Below are positions 41,725-51,245 of a stretch of DNA of 64,000 nucleotides, piece after piece. Each line of letters begins with the position of its first letter. Position 1 is the stretch's first letter. The position numbers and the translations under genes were made by a program. The stretch is from JABFSS01 sp964449445 (GTDB taxonomy: Bacteria > Patescibacteriota > Gracilibacteria > Peribacterales > Peribacteraceae). The notes beneath the pieces were generated by a model. The model did not search any database and was not told where the DNA came from. It saw nothing but the letters and a program-made list of their open reading frames with translations. The stretch spans positions 62,001 through 126,000 of the forward strand of contig CAYUZT010000003.1 of the NCBI GenBank assembly GCA_964449445.1, written 5' to 3'.

Positions 41725-42849
41725 TTACGTTTCGATAATAATCTGGCCCGTCATATCATTGTGGCCGGAGCCGCACTGTATAGAACAAGCGAAATCAAAC
41801 GTCCCTGCCTTGTCCGTGGGAATCGTCACGCTCACCGTGTTGCCTTGGATGATCGTTTCGCTGAGGCCAAGTCCTGGGACGGAGAGCCCGTGCGTTCCGC
41901 TGACGCCGGTGATTTCGAGTGTGACCTGCTCACCCTTCTTCACTCTGACGACGTTCGGCGTGAACTTCCATAATTCAGCGGTCATTTTGATGATCTTTGC
42001 CGTACCTTTTGGAGCGGCTGCTTGCACGTCAGAGCCGAGCAGTTCATCAATAACTGTCTTGAAGGAACTGAAGGGTTGGGCTCCCGAGACGATACGATTC
42101 TCATCGGTCTTCAGATTCACGATAAAGTTACCCGGCGTTCCCTGTACGCCTGCCGCTGCTCCAGCGTCCATCTCGTTCTGGACATGCTTTGCGTATTTGC
42201 CGCTATCAAGGCACTGCTTAAACTTTGACTCGGAAAGACCGATACCCTTTGCGACTGTCGAAAATCCCTCGGTCGACAGTGCATCCAGTGCGAAAACGCC
42301 GTCCGTGAATTTCCAGAAGGCATCGTTGCCCCCGAGCTCGTTCGCACATTCACTTGCTTCTGCGGCCTTCTGGGCATTCGGGTGGAACGACAGTGGGAAG
42401 TGACGGTACACCCAGACGACGTCATCTTTGTAGGTATCCATGATCTGTTGCATCGTCGGATGATGCCGTTTGCAGAATGGACACTCGAAATCCGAGTATT
42501 CCACGACGGCAACGGTCGCCTTGCGCAGATCACCACGGATGTGGTCGGTCTTCGCGTCGATTGCGGGCAGATTGTCTGATGACGTTGGCTCAGGTGCGGG
42601 TGCCTGCGATGGGACAGGAGTGGGAGCTTGCGCAACCTGCGTGGGGACGGCACCTGCGCCGAAGGAAAAACCCGATCCCGAGCCGATGGAATACCCTACG
42701 ACGATGCCGACGAGGCCAAGGGAGAAAGCAGCGCCGCCCATTGCGCCAACGAAAAAGCCGAGCATGCCCGGTGACCACTGAGCAGTTGCTCCGGCGCGTG
42801 ACGCGGGAGCCGGGGTATCAGACGATTCTTGCCAATTGAGAGGAGCCAT
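41725..42849 (-). CDS. DsbA-like thioredoxin fused to a CuA-type cupredoxin domain
   Basis: 374 residues. An N-terminal membrane helix (about 28-52) precedes a DsbA-like domain with FECPFCKRHHP (CPFC near 124) and GVQGTPGNFIV. A C-terminal cupredoxin domain (about 275-374) follows, with a His in VSGTHGLSVPG and the cluster CSIQCGSGHNDM. That C-x3-C-x3-H-x2-M spacing is the CuA site of cytochrome oxidase subunit II. One enzyme may therefore combine disulfide chemistry with copper binding. The nearby CsoR locus supports a copper role. Paralogue of 25122-25898. Confidence 0.9.
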   Translation of the reverse strand: MAPLNWQESSDTPAPASRAGATAQWSPGMLGFFVGAMGGAAFSLGLVGIVVGYSIGSGSGFSFGAGAVPTQVAQAPTPVPSQAPAPEPTSSDNLPAIDAKTDHIRGDLRKATVAVVEYSDFECPFCKRHHPTMQQIMDTYKDDVVWVYRHFPLSFHPNAQKAAEASECANELGGNDAFWKFTDGVFALDALSTEGFSTVAKGIGLSESKFKQCLDSGKYAKHVQNEMDAGAAAGVQGTPGNFIVNLKTDENRIVSGAQPFSSFKTVIDELLGSDVQAAAPKGTAKIIKMTAELWKFTPNVVRVKKGEQVTLEITGVSGTHGLSVPGLGLSETIIQGNTVSVTIPTDKAGTFDFACSIQCGSGHNDMTGQIIIET

Positions 42850-42876
42850 ACGGAAAGAGAAAATAAGAGGATAAAA

Positions 42877-44232
42877 TCAGATGACGTTAAAGGATCCGCG
42901 CACCATGCCCATCGAACACATGAATGCGAGTTGGCCTTTGTTTGGAGCAGTAAATTCGATGATATTCTCACCGCTGCGAAGTGCTTGTGATACATTCAAC
43001 GCAGGAATTGTCATAATGCTCGTGCAGCCAGCAGCGCCCGTTCCATCAATCTTCCAGCGCACAGGAACACCAGCTTTGATGGTGAGATTTCTCGGTTCGT
43101 AACCATAGCGGGTCACGGCAATCGAAACCTCTTGCACACCGCCATTCACCGTCGGAGCGGAATCCGCCTGTTCATTTCCTGCGAAGGCCGACGAGAGGTC
43201 CAATCCGGTGAGCGCAAATCCACTGTTCAAGTTAAAGACCGCGAGAATGAGCACCAGTGCTCCCGAGAAGCGAAGGAAGATTCGTGAAAAACTCCCTCGT
43301 GCCGTCGAGGAGATGGCGCTGATGCCAAGAAGAGAGGGCAATGTGCCAAGTGCGAATACGAACATGGTCAGAGCCCCTGTGAGGAAGCTGCCTGATGCCA
43401 GTGCGGCCAGTTGAAGTGATTGCGTGAAGCCGCATGGCAGGAAGAACGTGAAGGCCCCGAGAACGAACGGCGCAGCGGGATGCTCGCTCTCGGAAAGATT
43501 GGCAATTGAGCGCGAAAGGCGCTTGGGAGGACGGATGGGGAAACTGCCCTTCGGAATGATTTCGAGAATCGAGAGCGCAAGATACAGCATGATGAACGCA
43601 ACGATGATATTCATATAGCCGCTCATTTTGGTGGAGAGAGTGATGGACTGGCCAAGGACTCCAACAAGTCCGCCGAGGACGAAGTACGAAAGTAGTCGTC
43701 CGATATTAAAATGGAGTAATGGCGTAAACTTCTGCCAGGGGCTTCTGGCCTGATGAATCTTGTTATATTTCGCGGCAAGCGCGAGCAGGAGCCCGCCCGT
43801 CACGGCGAGACAACTGCTTGTTCCGGCGACAAGGCCGATGACGAAAATGCCGCCAAAGGAAAGCGCTCCCGATGTTGATGGAGCGAGGGACACGAGATCG
43901 AACACCTGGAGGATCTTGTAAATGGCAAAGATGATCAGCAGCGCACCGCCGATCTCCAGCCATTTCCGCTTGTCGGGAGAGAGTGTGGACATGGAAGGCG
44001 CACCCTCGTCGAAAACACTGTAGCCCGCTTTTTGGATGACAGCGGAAATGCGCTCCAAGCTTGGCAGGCAATCGGCTTGTGCGGTAATGCGGGCGATGCC
44101 GCTTTTATGATCCACATCGACATGCTTGATGCCGGGCACGGCTTGAAGATTCTTTTCCAGAAGCAATTCACAGCTCGCGCACGTCATGCCCGTAATATGG
44201 ATTTCCGCGTGACATTGTTTAGATTCGGACAT
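42877..44232 (-). CDS. HMA-SafE/TauE-type membrane protein-cupredoxin fusion
   Basis: 451 residues from ATG 44232. HMA domain with GMTCASCELLL at the N-terminus, then a six- to seven-helix membrane domain of the SafE/DsbD-like family (GLVAGTSSCLAVTGGLLLALAA, FFLPCGFTQSLQL, each with a Cys in the membrane). A C-terminal cupredoxin-like domain follows (GYEPRNLTIKAGVPVRW, GCTSIMTI, FMCSMGMVRGSF) with Cys and Met ligands. The architecture suggests copper relay across the membrane. The gene is 27 bases from the next gene in the series. Confidence 0.85.
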   Translation of the reverse strand: MSESKQCHAEIHITGMTCASCELLLEKNLQAVPGIKHVDVDHKSGIARITAQADCLPSLERISAVIQKAGYSVFDEGAPSMSTLSPDKRKWLEIGGALLIIFAIYKILQVFDLVSLAPSTSGALSFGGIFVIGLVAGTSSCLAVTGGLLLALAAKYNKIHQARSPWQKFTPLLHFNIGRLLSYFVLGGLVGVLGQSITLSTKMSGYMNIIVAFIMLYLALSILEIIPKGSFPIRPPKRLSRSIANLSESEHPAAPFVLGAFTFFLPCGFTQSLQLAALASGSFLTGALTMFVFALGTLPSLLGISAISSTARGSFSRIFLRFSGALVLILAVFNLNSGFALTGLDLSSAFAGNEQADSAPTVNGGVQEVSIAVTRYGYEPRNLTIKAGVPVRWKIDGTGAAGCTSIMTIPALNVSQALRSGENIIEFTAPNKGQLAFMCSMGMVRGSFNVI

Positions 44233-44299
44233 ACGAGAAAAGAAAAAGAAACAAAAATTCGTCGGCCGCACCTGCGGCAGACCTCCGTGGCGTGTATTT

Positions 44300-44701
44300 C
44301 TATTGGAGCAGCACTACCGTTCCCGTGAGCGGTAGAGAAGATGGTGGCCCGAGAGAAGCGATGATGATGTGCTGAGAAGTGTTGAAAGGATGCACAAGCT
44401 CGATTGCACTACGTGCGAAGGACATTTCCATCGTCGGAGACGTCGCCGTACGCGCTGCAGGAATCACCCCTTGCGTCAGACAGTGCCCGGCGCAGGCGCT
44501 GTCTACTGGGGATGAGATCTCGCGCGCTTGGGCAAGACAGTATTTGCAGTGCAGCGGTGACATTGGCACCAACGGCGACATCGTCATCTCCAGTGCTTCA
44601 TGATGCTGCACCGGCTGTGAAGCCGCGTAGGCCATGGGAATCATGCACAATTGTCCCCCAAGGGCATGCGCGACGATGGCAATGGCAACAATGCGTAGCA
44701 T
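44300..44701 (-). CDS. Small exported metal-site protein
   Basis: 133 residues from ATG 44701 (MLRIVAIAIVAHALGGQLCM). A signal peptide is followed by Met- and His-containing segments (QHHEALEMTMSPLVPMSP, HCKYCLAQ) and a Cys pair further on (SACAGHCLTQG). No named family. It is first in the minus-strand series that holds the copper genes, so it may be an extracytoplasmic copper carrier. Divergent from the nitroreductase gene. Confidence 0.5.
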   Translation of the reverse strand: MLRIVAIAIVAHALGGQLCMIPMAYAASQPVQHHEALEMTMSPLVPMSPLHCKYCLAQAREISSPVDSACAGHCLTQGVIPAARTATSPTMEMSFARSAIELVHPFNTSQHIIIASLGPPSSLPLTGTVVLLQ

Positions 44702-44807
44702 CGCTGCGAATTCTAGACGGTCCGCGTCACCCTGTATAGATCTGCTGATTTCCGTTGCCTGGTTTTTCGCACGGAGAGTAGGCTGACAGAGTCCCCTCCC
44801 CTTACAC

Positions 44808-45341
44808 ATGACCTTCGCCGACTTCCTCGCACTCGTCAAACAACGCCGCAGCATCCACTACTTTGCGGATGCTCCGGTCAAAAAAGAGCAGATTGAGCAA
44901 CTCATGGAAGTCGCGCGACTTGCGCCGAGCGTGGAGAACTCGCAACCGTGGCACTTTCACGTCATTCTGAACCCTGCGTTGCGCCGTCAAATGACCGAGA
45001 GCTGCTGCTACGGGAACTTCGTGGAAGGCGCGGGAGTGTTCATTGTCGTCAGCTGCGATCGCTCCGTGCAGTCATCCACGCCCGAGATCGTCTGGAACGA
45101 GCGCGAGCTGGAGTACTCCTGCATTGCCGCGATGATGCAGGTGATGCTGGGTGCAACGGCCATGGGGCTCGGCAGTTGCATGGTGAGTCTTCATCATGGG
45201 CATGTGCATGAGCTGCTGAAATTGCCAACACACATCAGTATTGTCGACGGCATGATGATCGGTAATTTCAAGAAAGGCGAGGAGGAAGGCGGCGACCATC
45301 ATCAGCGCAAATCGCTCAAAGAGATCGTCACCTTCTACTAA
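44808..45341 (+). CDS. Nitroreductase-family flavoprotein
   Basis: 177 residues. FMN-binding nitroreductase fold with QRRSIHYFADAPVKKEQI (the RRSIR motif), ARLAPSVENSQPWHF, and GLGSCMVSLHHG near 125. The family reduces nitro compounds, quinones or flavins with NAD(P)H. Shorter than NfsB (217), as in small bacterial forms. The C-terminus ends in a His/Lys-rich tail. Substrate unknown. It lies 9 bases before the TMTC-like gene, so co-transcription is likely. Confidence 0.88.
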   Translation: MTFADFLALVKQRRSIHYFADAPVKKEQIEQLMEVARLAPSVENSQPWHFHVILNPALRRQMTESCCYGNFVEGAGVFIVVSCDRSVQSSTPEIVWNERELEYSCIAAMMQVMLGATAMGLGSCMVSLHHGHVHELLKLPTHISIVDGMMIGNFKKGEEEGGDHHQRKSLKEIVTFY

Positions 45342-45350
45342 AGCTTCGCA

Positions 45351-47111
45351 ATGCCGCTTGGTGCATTCATCAGCGGCAGATCTCGATGGATGGCAATGAC
45401 GGGAGCTGCGGTCGCTGCGCTGCTTCTTGTGATCTATGGAACATACCTGCAAAGCGATTTCGTCCTGTGGGATGACGATTTCCTGATCGTCCAAAATCCC
45501 CTAATCCGGTCACTCTCTTTTGCGTCCATCTGGACCGCCTTCACCAGTTACGACCCGGAGCTCTACATCCCTCTCACATTCCTCAGTTACCAGCTGAACT
45601 ACCTGATCGGAGGCCTCAACCCGTTCATCTACCATCTGACGAATCTGCTCCTCCACGCAGTCAATGCACTTCTTGTCACGGGAATAGCGTACAAGTTATC
45701 CAGCAAGACTACGTGGATCGCCGTCGTCTGCGGGCTCCTTTTCGCGGTCCATCCGCTCCATACCGAAGCCGTGATGTGGGCATCTGCTCGAAAGGATGTT
45801 CTCGCATCCACATTTTTTCTCTCATCCCTACTTCTCTACCTAGAAAGGGAGCGGGCATTCGTGCCCGCGTACATCGGAAGCATTCTTGCATTCTTCCTCG
45901 CGCTCCTCTCCAAAGTCTCGGCCATCACACTGCCACTCGTTCTTCTGCTTATCGACTGGCGGGAGCATCGCCAGTGGAATCGAACAATGATCATGGAGAA
46001 AATCCCCTACTTCCTCCTCAGCATTGCTTTTGGGATTATCGCGCTGTTTGGAAAAACACAGCAGGTAGCAGAGTCCACGCTGCTCGAGACGATTCTCGTC
46101 ATGGTCAAGGGAATCGTCTTCTACATGCAAAAACTCTTCGTTCCGCTGCATCTCTCGCCACTCTATCCGTACATCGGTGAGATTCAACTCTCCGAACCTG
46201 CATTCTTGGTCCCGGTGATCATTCTCGCTGCGCTCTACGCTCTGGCCGTCTTCGCACTGCGCCTCAATCGCGATCTGCTCTTCGCGCTGCTCTTTTTTGT
46301 GATCACCGTTGCTGCCTCCGCTCTCAACTTTCGCAAAGGTGAGGGTGGTGATATCTATTTCGCCTCCGATCGCTACGCATACCTTGCGTCATTTTCGGTG
46401 ATATTCCTGGTGTGCGTCTTTCTGTATCACGTGCGAGAGAAAATTCCTGCCCTCATCTCAACCGGAGTCATCGCGATCGCTGTAGCGACGCTCAGTTTCC
46501 TTTCGTACACACAGGCAGCGATCTGGAGCAATAGTGAGACACTCTTCACCGCAGTGATTGCTTCGTACCCAAACGCGCAAGCCGCTCACCATAATTTGGG
46601 TGTGCTCTACCAACAGCGGGGACAGACGACGGAAGCGATGGCTGCATACGAACGCGCGATCATGATCGCTCCGAAAGCAAGCAGCGAAAGCAACATCGGT
46701 GATATGTGGCGTGAACTTGGAGAATCGACCTTAGCCACACAACATTATCAACGCGCACTTGCACTGAATGCGTCGAGTGTTGATGCGTATCTGGGAATGG
46801 GTCTTCTCCATTTGCAAAGTGGCAACACCGGCGCCGCAATTATCGCATTCCAAAAGGTGACGGAGTTAGCACCTGCAGATCCCCGTGGGCACCTGAACCT
46901 TGGCGCTGCACTCCTTCGCGCAAAGCGAACGGATGAAGCGATTGCGGAATACGAGAAAGCAATTGAGTTGGATCCTTTATCTGCAGCCGCACACTTTAAC
47001 CTGGCAGTTGCTCTGGATCGGATTGGACAAACCGATGAAGCTGATCAGTATTTCCAACGGGCTGTGGAATTGGATCCGGAGTTTGCAGAGGCAGTGGAGG
47101 CGGCTCGGTGA
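45351..47111 (+). CDS. GT-C-type multi-pass membrane protein with C-terminal TPRs (TMTC-like, second copy)
   Basis: 586 residues. Close paralogue of 3212-4984 with the same architecture: loop motif VLWDDDFLIVQNP, about ten membrane helices with ARKDVLASTFFLSSLL and LPLVLLLIDWREHR, then five TPRs (AHHNLGVLYQQRGQTTEA to AAHFNLAVALDRIG). A lipid-linked sugar donor is likely for this family. It differs in neighbours: here it follows a nitroreductase. The two copies may modify different targets. Confidence 0.75.
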   Translation: MPLGAFISGRSRWMAMTGAAVAALLLVIYGTYLQSDFVLWDDDFLIVQNPLIRSLSFASIWTAFTSYDPELYIPLTFLSYQLNYLIGGLNPFIYHLTNLLLHAVNALLVTGIAYKLSSKTTWIAVVCGLLFAVHPLHTEAVMWASARKDVLASTFFLSSLLLYLERERAFVPAYIGSILAFFLALLSKVSAITLPLVLLLIDWREHRQWNRTMIMEKIPYFLLSIAFGIIALFGKTQQVAESTLLETILVMVKGIVFYMQKLFVPLHLSPLYPYIGEIQLSEPAFLVPVIILAALYALAVFALRLNRDLLFALLFFVITVAASALNFRKGEGGDIYFASDRYAYLASFSVIFLVCVFLYHVREKIPALISTGVIAIAVATLSFLSYTQAAIWSNSETLFTAVIASYPNAQAAHHNLGVLYQQRGQTTEAMAAYERAIMIAPKASSESNIGDMWRELGESTLATQHYQRALALNASSVDAYLGMGLLHLQSGNTGAAIIAFQKVTELAPADPRGHLNLGAALLRAKRTDEAIAEYEKAIELDPLSAAAHFNLAVALDRIGQTDEADQYFQRAVELDPEFAEAVEAAR

Positions 47112-47147
47112 TGAGAATGGCTGGGCGGCTGGCTTCAGAACATTGTA

Positions 47148-49388
47148 TCAGCCTCCGAGTGAAGACACATCCCATTGGGTAGCTGCAACCCGCGAGAGGA
47201 ACCTGCTTCGTTGCCGCATCCGCGCAGCATCCATGAGCATGCGGCCAGCCCAGCGATATACGTTGAACTCATGAAGTACCCCCCGAAGACTGCGCATGCG
47301 ATCGCGCTGTTCCGCAGGAGACATCGCTAGCGCAAGATGCAGAGCCTCGGCGCATTGATCAAGGTGATAGGGATTCACAATCAAAGCTTCCGGCAACTCT
47401 CTCGATGCGCCGGTGAATTGGCTGAGCAGCAATACGCCCTGCTCGTCGTCTCTGGACGCCACGAATTCCTTCGATACGAGATTCATACCGTCGTGAAGAC
47501 TATTCACGAAGCACAGTTCGGCCGCGCGATAGTGATCAAGAACGTCTTCAGCTTCACAGTGATGTGTACTGAGAATAACCGGCTTGTAGCGACCAGAACC
47601 AAACCGCTGATTGACGCGATCTGCAACACTGCTCACTTCTGCTCCCAACTCGCGATAACGCTCAATGCGCGAGCGGGAGGGTGCCGCGACTTGCACGAAT
47701 GTAAAGCGTCCGATCCACTCGGGATGGAGTTCCAGCAGCCGTTCGACTGCGAGGAATTTTTCCGCGATCCCTTTCGTGTAATCGAGCCGGTCCACCCCGA
47801 CGCCGAGGAGGCAATCTTTTGCCAGGCCATACTGTTTACGAATAGTGGCGCGAGCGTCCTGCACGGACTTCGCCTGCCGAAGCAGACGGCCAGGGAACTC
47901 GATAGAGATTGGATAATGGTTGACCGCACAAAGCTCGCCGCGGTACGAAATCGTCCATGAAGCACGATCAACTCTGCATTCCAGAAAACGCTCCACCGTT
48001 CCGACGAAGTTCATGTCGTGTTGGCGCGTATGAAAGCCGATGATGCTGCTTCCAAGAAGGCCGTCGAGAATCTGTTCCGTCCATGGGCAGATGCCGAAAG
48101 CCTCAGGATTTGGCCACGGAATGTGCCAGAACGTGATGATCGTCGCATTCGGCAACTTCTCACGCAGCATCCGGGGCAGAAGAGCGAGCAGATAATCCTG
48201 CACGAGAATAACAGGGTCTTCTGTTTTTACTTCTTCCAGAATCGCCTTCGCAAATTTCTCATTCACTTGCTTGTACTGCTCCCAGTCACTGGTACGGAAC
48301 ACCGGTCGAACATGGGCAATGTGGCAGAGGGGCCAGAGCCCTTCATTGGAAAATCCATAGTAATATCCGGCTTCCTCTTCTTCCGTGAGCCATACGCGGC
48401 GGATGCGATATGCGGGATGATTCGGCGGGACGGCGACATGGTCGTGCTCATCGACGGCGTCGCGATCCCCCGATCCGCTGCCATGCGCCACCCATGTTCC
48501 AGAGCAAGCGCGCATGATTGGCTCCAACGCCGTGACGAGGCCGCTCGCGGGCGTCTGCACTTCGACGTGGTCATCACGCTTCACATGAATGTACGGTTCA
48601 CGATTCGAGACGACAATCACTTCATCACCCGAAAGTTCTTTGTGCAAAAGTTCCTTGAGCGCGCGCGGTGTCCACGTTGTCTGACTATCATCCCGCAGCC
48701 GCCTGTCCGTTTCGAGATCGCGGATGAGCTCACGGAGATCGCGCACGATGGGCTGAAGCTCGGGCCGAGTGCCGGGAGCCATAGGATGACGAAGTCCGTT
48801 GCTGCGCAGAAGCGCCCGTGTGCCGGATATCCACCCGCGCCAACTGAGCCATGCGATGAACATCGTCACCGTTGCTACAACGACGCCGACGATAAGGAAG
48901 AGGTACATGATGTACTGTTTCGTCGTCGCGCTGCGGCGCTGGACGAAGCTCATGTCATGGACAAGCGCGAGGTGCCCGAGAACGCGGCCCGAGCCCTGCA
49001 CGGTATGGAATGCGACATGCAGAGGCCCTTTCGGCTCCTGGATCACCTGACTCACCAGCTCGCCGCTGCCCGCTCCGGGGCATGCGATATCTTCGGGGAA
49101 CTCGCCGCTCTGATAGGAAAGTTTGCCTTTTGCATCGCAGAATCCGAGCGCGTACATACGTTCGTCCTGTTTCACCCTGTCAAAAAATGACTGGACTTTT
49201 GTTTTTGAACGCTCGTCGAGAACATCGAAGATCGATTCGTCAACGGCGGAGGAGATGAGCTTGCTGCGCAGATCAAGATCCCGCACAAACCACTGGACCA
49301 TAAGATTGTCCACCAGAGGCACGACAGCATAGGCAATGAGGCCAATTGCAAGAAACAGCGGAATGACGAACCGTAGGAAGAGTCGCAT
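47148..49388 (-). CDS. otsA: Trehalose-6-phosphate synthase with N-terminal membrane sensor-like module
   Basis: 746 residues, about 280 longer than E. coli OtsA (474). The N-terminal 240 residues have two transmembrane helices (about 7-29 and 160-181) around an extracytoplasmic domain, then a HAMP-like linker (WRGWISGTRALL). From about 260 comes the GT20 domain: VIVVSNREPYIH, HIPWPNPEAFG, DRLDYTKGIAEK and SLHDGMNLVSKEFVASRDD. It makes trehalose-6-phosphate from UDP-glucose and glucose-6-phosphate. The membrane module may regulate it by an outside signal. Last gene of the otsB-GH15-otsA unit. Confidence 0.92.
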   Translation of the reverse strand: MRLFLRFVIPLFLAIGLIAYAVVPLVDNLMVQWFVRDLDLRSKLISSAVDESIFDVLDERSKTKVQSFFDRVKQDERMYALGFCDAKGKLSYQSGEFPEDIACPGAGSGELVSQVIQEPKGPLHVAFHTVQGSGRVLGHLALVHDMSFVQRRSATTKQYIMYLFLIVGVVVATVTMFIAWLSWRGWISGTRALLRSNGLRHPMAPGTRPELQPIVRDLRELIRDLETDRRLRDDSQTTWTPRALKELLHKELSGDEVIVVSNREPYIHVKRDDHVEVQTPASGLVTALEPIMRACSGTWVAHGSGSGDRDAVDEHDHVAVPPNHPAYRIRRVWLTEEEEAGYYYGFSNEGLWPLCHIAHVRPVFRTSDWEQYKQVNEKFAKAILEEVKTEDPVILVQDYLLALLPRMLREKLPNATIITFWHIPWPNPEAFGICPWTEQILDGLLGSSIIGFHTRQHDMNFVGTVERFLECRVDRASWTISYRGELCAVNHYPISIEFPGRLLRQAKSVQDARATIRKQYGLAKDCLLGVGVDRLDYTKGIAEKFLAVERLLELHPEWIGRFTFVQVAAPSRSRIERYRELGAEVSSVADRVNQRFGSGRYKPVILSTHHCEAEDVLDHYRAAELCFVNSLHDGMNLVSKEFVASRDDEQGVLLLSQFTGASRELPEALIVNPYHLDQCAEALHLALAMSPAEQRDRMRSLRGVLHEFNVYRWAGRMLMDAARMRQRSRFLSRVAATQWDVSSLGG

Positions 49389-49394
49389 AGTTCT

Positions 49395-51245
49395 CTATGA
49401 GGATACACCATCCGGCAGGTTTTTCTCTCCAATAAGTGGCTGCTGCGGCGGTGGTGCCCCGAGGAAGCGCGAAAGATATATTGCGCTGTTGATGAGTCCG
49501 ACGTGCGTGAATGCCTGCGGAAAATTTCCAAGAAACGCACCTGTGGTGACATCGATCTCCTCGGCATACAGTCCGAGATGGTTTCCCATTTGCAGGAGTT
49601 CCTCGAAGTGTGTGCGTGCCTCTCCGACGCGGCCAGCGAACGCGAGGGCATTCACTAACCAGAAACTGCAAAACCCGAAGGCACCTTCCTTACGGTGATG
49701 AGCGCTGCTGCGATAGACGAGTGCCCCGTCGGCAAGTTCGCGCTCAATCGTACCCAGCGTATGGGAGGCATGGGGATGATCTGGTGGCAGGAATTCAAGA
49801 ATGGGGAAGAGCAACGCCGTCGCATCGAGCACATCCGAGTCGTATGCCTGCACAAAGGACATTCGCTTCTCGCTGAAGCCGCGTTCCATCACCTGTTCGC
49901 GGATGGCGGCACGTTCGCTCTTCCACTTCGCAGAATCGACGTTCCATTGGTGTTCTTCGGCAAGCCGGATTCCACGGTCAAGCGCCACCCAACACATGAC
50001 TTTGGAGTAGACGTAGTGCTGTGGTTCCGCACGAAGCTCCCAAATACCGTTATCCGGTTCCCGCCAAATTTCGCAGACGTAGTCGACGATATCTCTGAGC
50101 ACTCCCGAGAGTGCATGATCCATGCCGGGATGCAGATGTTCCGACCGGAACACCGCCTCGAGGATCTCCCCGTAGATGTCATGCTGCCGCTGCTCCGATG
50201 CCCCGTTCCCGATCCGCACCGGGCGCGAATCGAGGTAACCGCGAAGATGCGGCAATTCCTCCTCGCCCCTGAGCGTCGTACCATGCAATGGATACAGCAC
50301 TTTGAGATCAGCGGGCCTCCTGCCGCTCGTCACGAGGATATCGGTGATCCAGTCGAGGAATTCGCGCGCGTCATTGAGGTGACCGAGCGCCGTGAGTGCC
50401 TGGATCGTGAACGACGTATCTCGTATCCAGTTAAAACGGTAATCCCAATTATCCTTCCCCCCCGGGATTTCCGGCAGCGAGGTTGTTGCAGCCGCAGCGA
50501 TGCCCTTTCCTCCCGCGAGGATTTTCAGGACAAGGGAGGAGCGAGTCACCTGCTCTTTCCAGAGCGGAAGCGACAAACAGCTTCCCGCTTCACATTCTGA
50601 ACTCCAACGGTTCCAGAACTGAATGGTCTTCTCAAGGCTGCGAAGCGGCGGAGGTATATCTTCTCTTTCCGTGTTGCCGTAGGCGCAGATAAAGGAGAGA
50701 TCATCCCCCTCCTCCAACGTCACGAGGGCTTCCGCGCCATGTGTGCCGATGGTGAACGGACAATGGGCATGTAACCGCAGAACGTCCTCGGTTCCCTCAA
50801 CAAGCAGTCCTCCGTTCACCGGGGAAAGTGTCGTCACGCCCCGGGCGTAGTCGAGACGCGGGTCAAAGAGAATGCGGCAACGGACCGTTCCCGCAAGGCA
50901 ACGGACGAGCCGATACAGGGCGGGCAGGCGATGCTGTTCCCTCTCCTCAAAACTGAAGCTGCTCATGTGCATCCAATCGGTCAGCTCCAGCGTGCCGCCG
51001 TCGCACGCAAATTCAGTTCGCAGTACGTTTGTGTTCGGATGGTATTCTTGGACATTGGTCACGAACGGATAAGCCGGTGTGATGGAGAACGAGCCTCCTT
51101 TCTCAGGATCGAGAATAGCAGCGAACACGCTCGGAGAATCGATTCTTGGCAGACAGCACCAATCGATGGAACCGTTCTTGCCGACAAGCGCGCACGATCC
51201 CAAATTGCCGATGAAGCCGTAGGAGGAGATGGGGTGGAATGTCAT
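49395..51245 (-). CDS. Glycoside hydrolase family 15 (glucoamylase/trehalase-like)
   Basis: 616 residues. GH15 layout with an N-terminal super-beta-sandwich (SYGFIGNLGSCALVGKNGSIDWCC) and an alpha/alpha-barrel. GGKDNWDYRFNWIRDTSFTIQAL near 280-300 holds the first catalytic region. LYAEEIDVTTGAFLGNFPQAF near 575 holds the second Glu. Members near ots genes often act as trehalase or glucosyl hydrolase. It overlaps otsB by 4 bases and precedes otsA by 6, so the three are co-translated. Confidence 0.92.
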   Translation of the reverse strand: MTFHPISSYGFIGNLGSCALVGKNGSIDWCCLPRIDSPSVFAAILDPEKGGSFSITPAYPFVTNVQEYHPNTNVLRTEFACDGGTLELTDWMHMSSFSFEEREQHRLPALYRLVRCLAGTVRCRILFDPRLDYARGVTTLSPVNGGLLVEGTEDVLRLHAHCPFTIGTHGAEALVTLEEGDDLSFICAYGNTEREDIPPPLRSLEKTIQFWNRWSSECEAGSCLSLPLWKEQVTRSSLVLKILAGGKGIAAAATTSLPEIPGGKDNWDYRFNWIRDTSFTIQALTALGHLNDAREFLDWITDILVTSGRRPADLKVLYPLHGTTLRGEEELPHLRGYLDSRPVRIGNGASEQRQHDIYGEILEAVFRSEHLHPGMDHALSGVLRDIVDYVCEIWREPDNGIWELRAEPQHYVYSKVMCWVALDRGIRLAEEHQWNVDSAKWKSERAAIREQVMERGFSEKRMSFVQAYDSDVLDATALLFPILEFLPPDHPHASHTLGTIERELADGALVYRSSAHHRKEGAFGFCSFWLVNALAFAGRVGEARTHFEELLQMGNHLGLYAEEIDVTTGAFLGNFPQAFTHVGLINSAIYLSRFLGAPPPQQPLIGEKNLPDGVSS

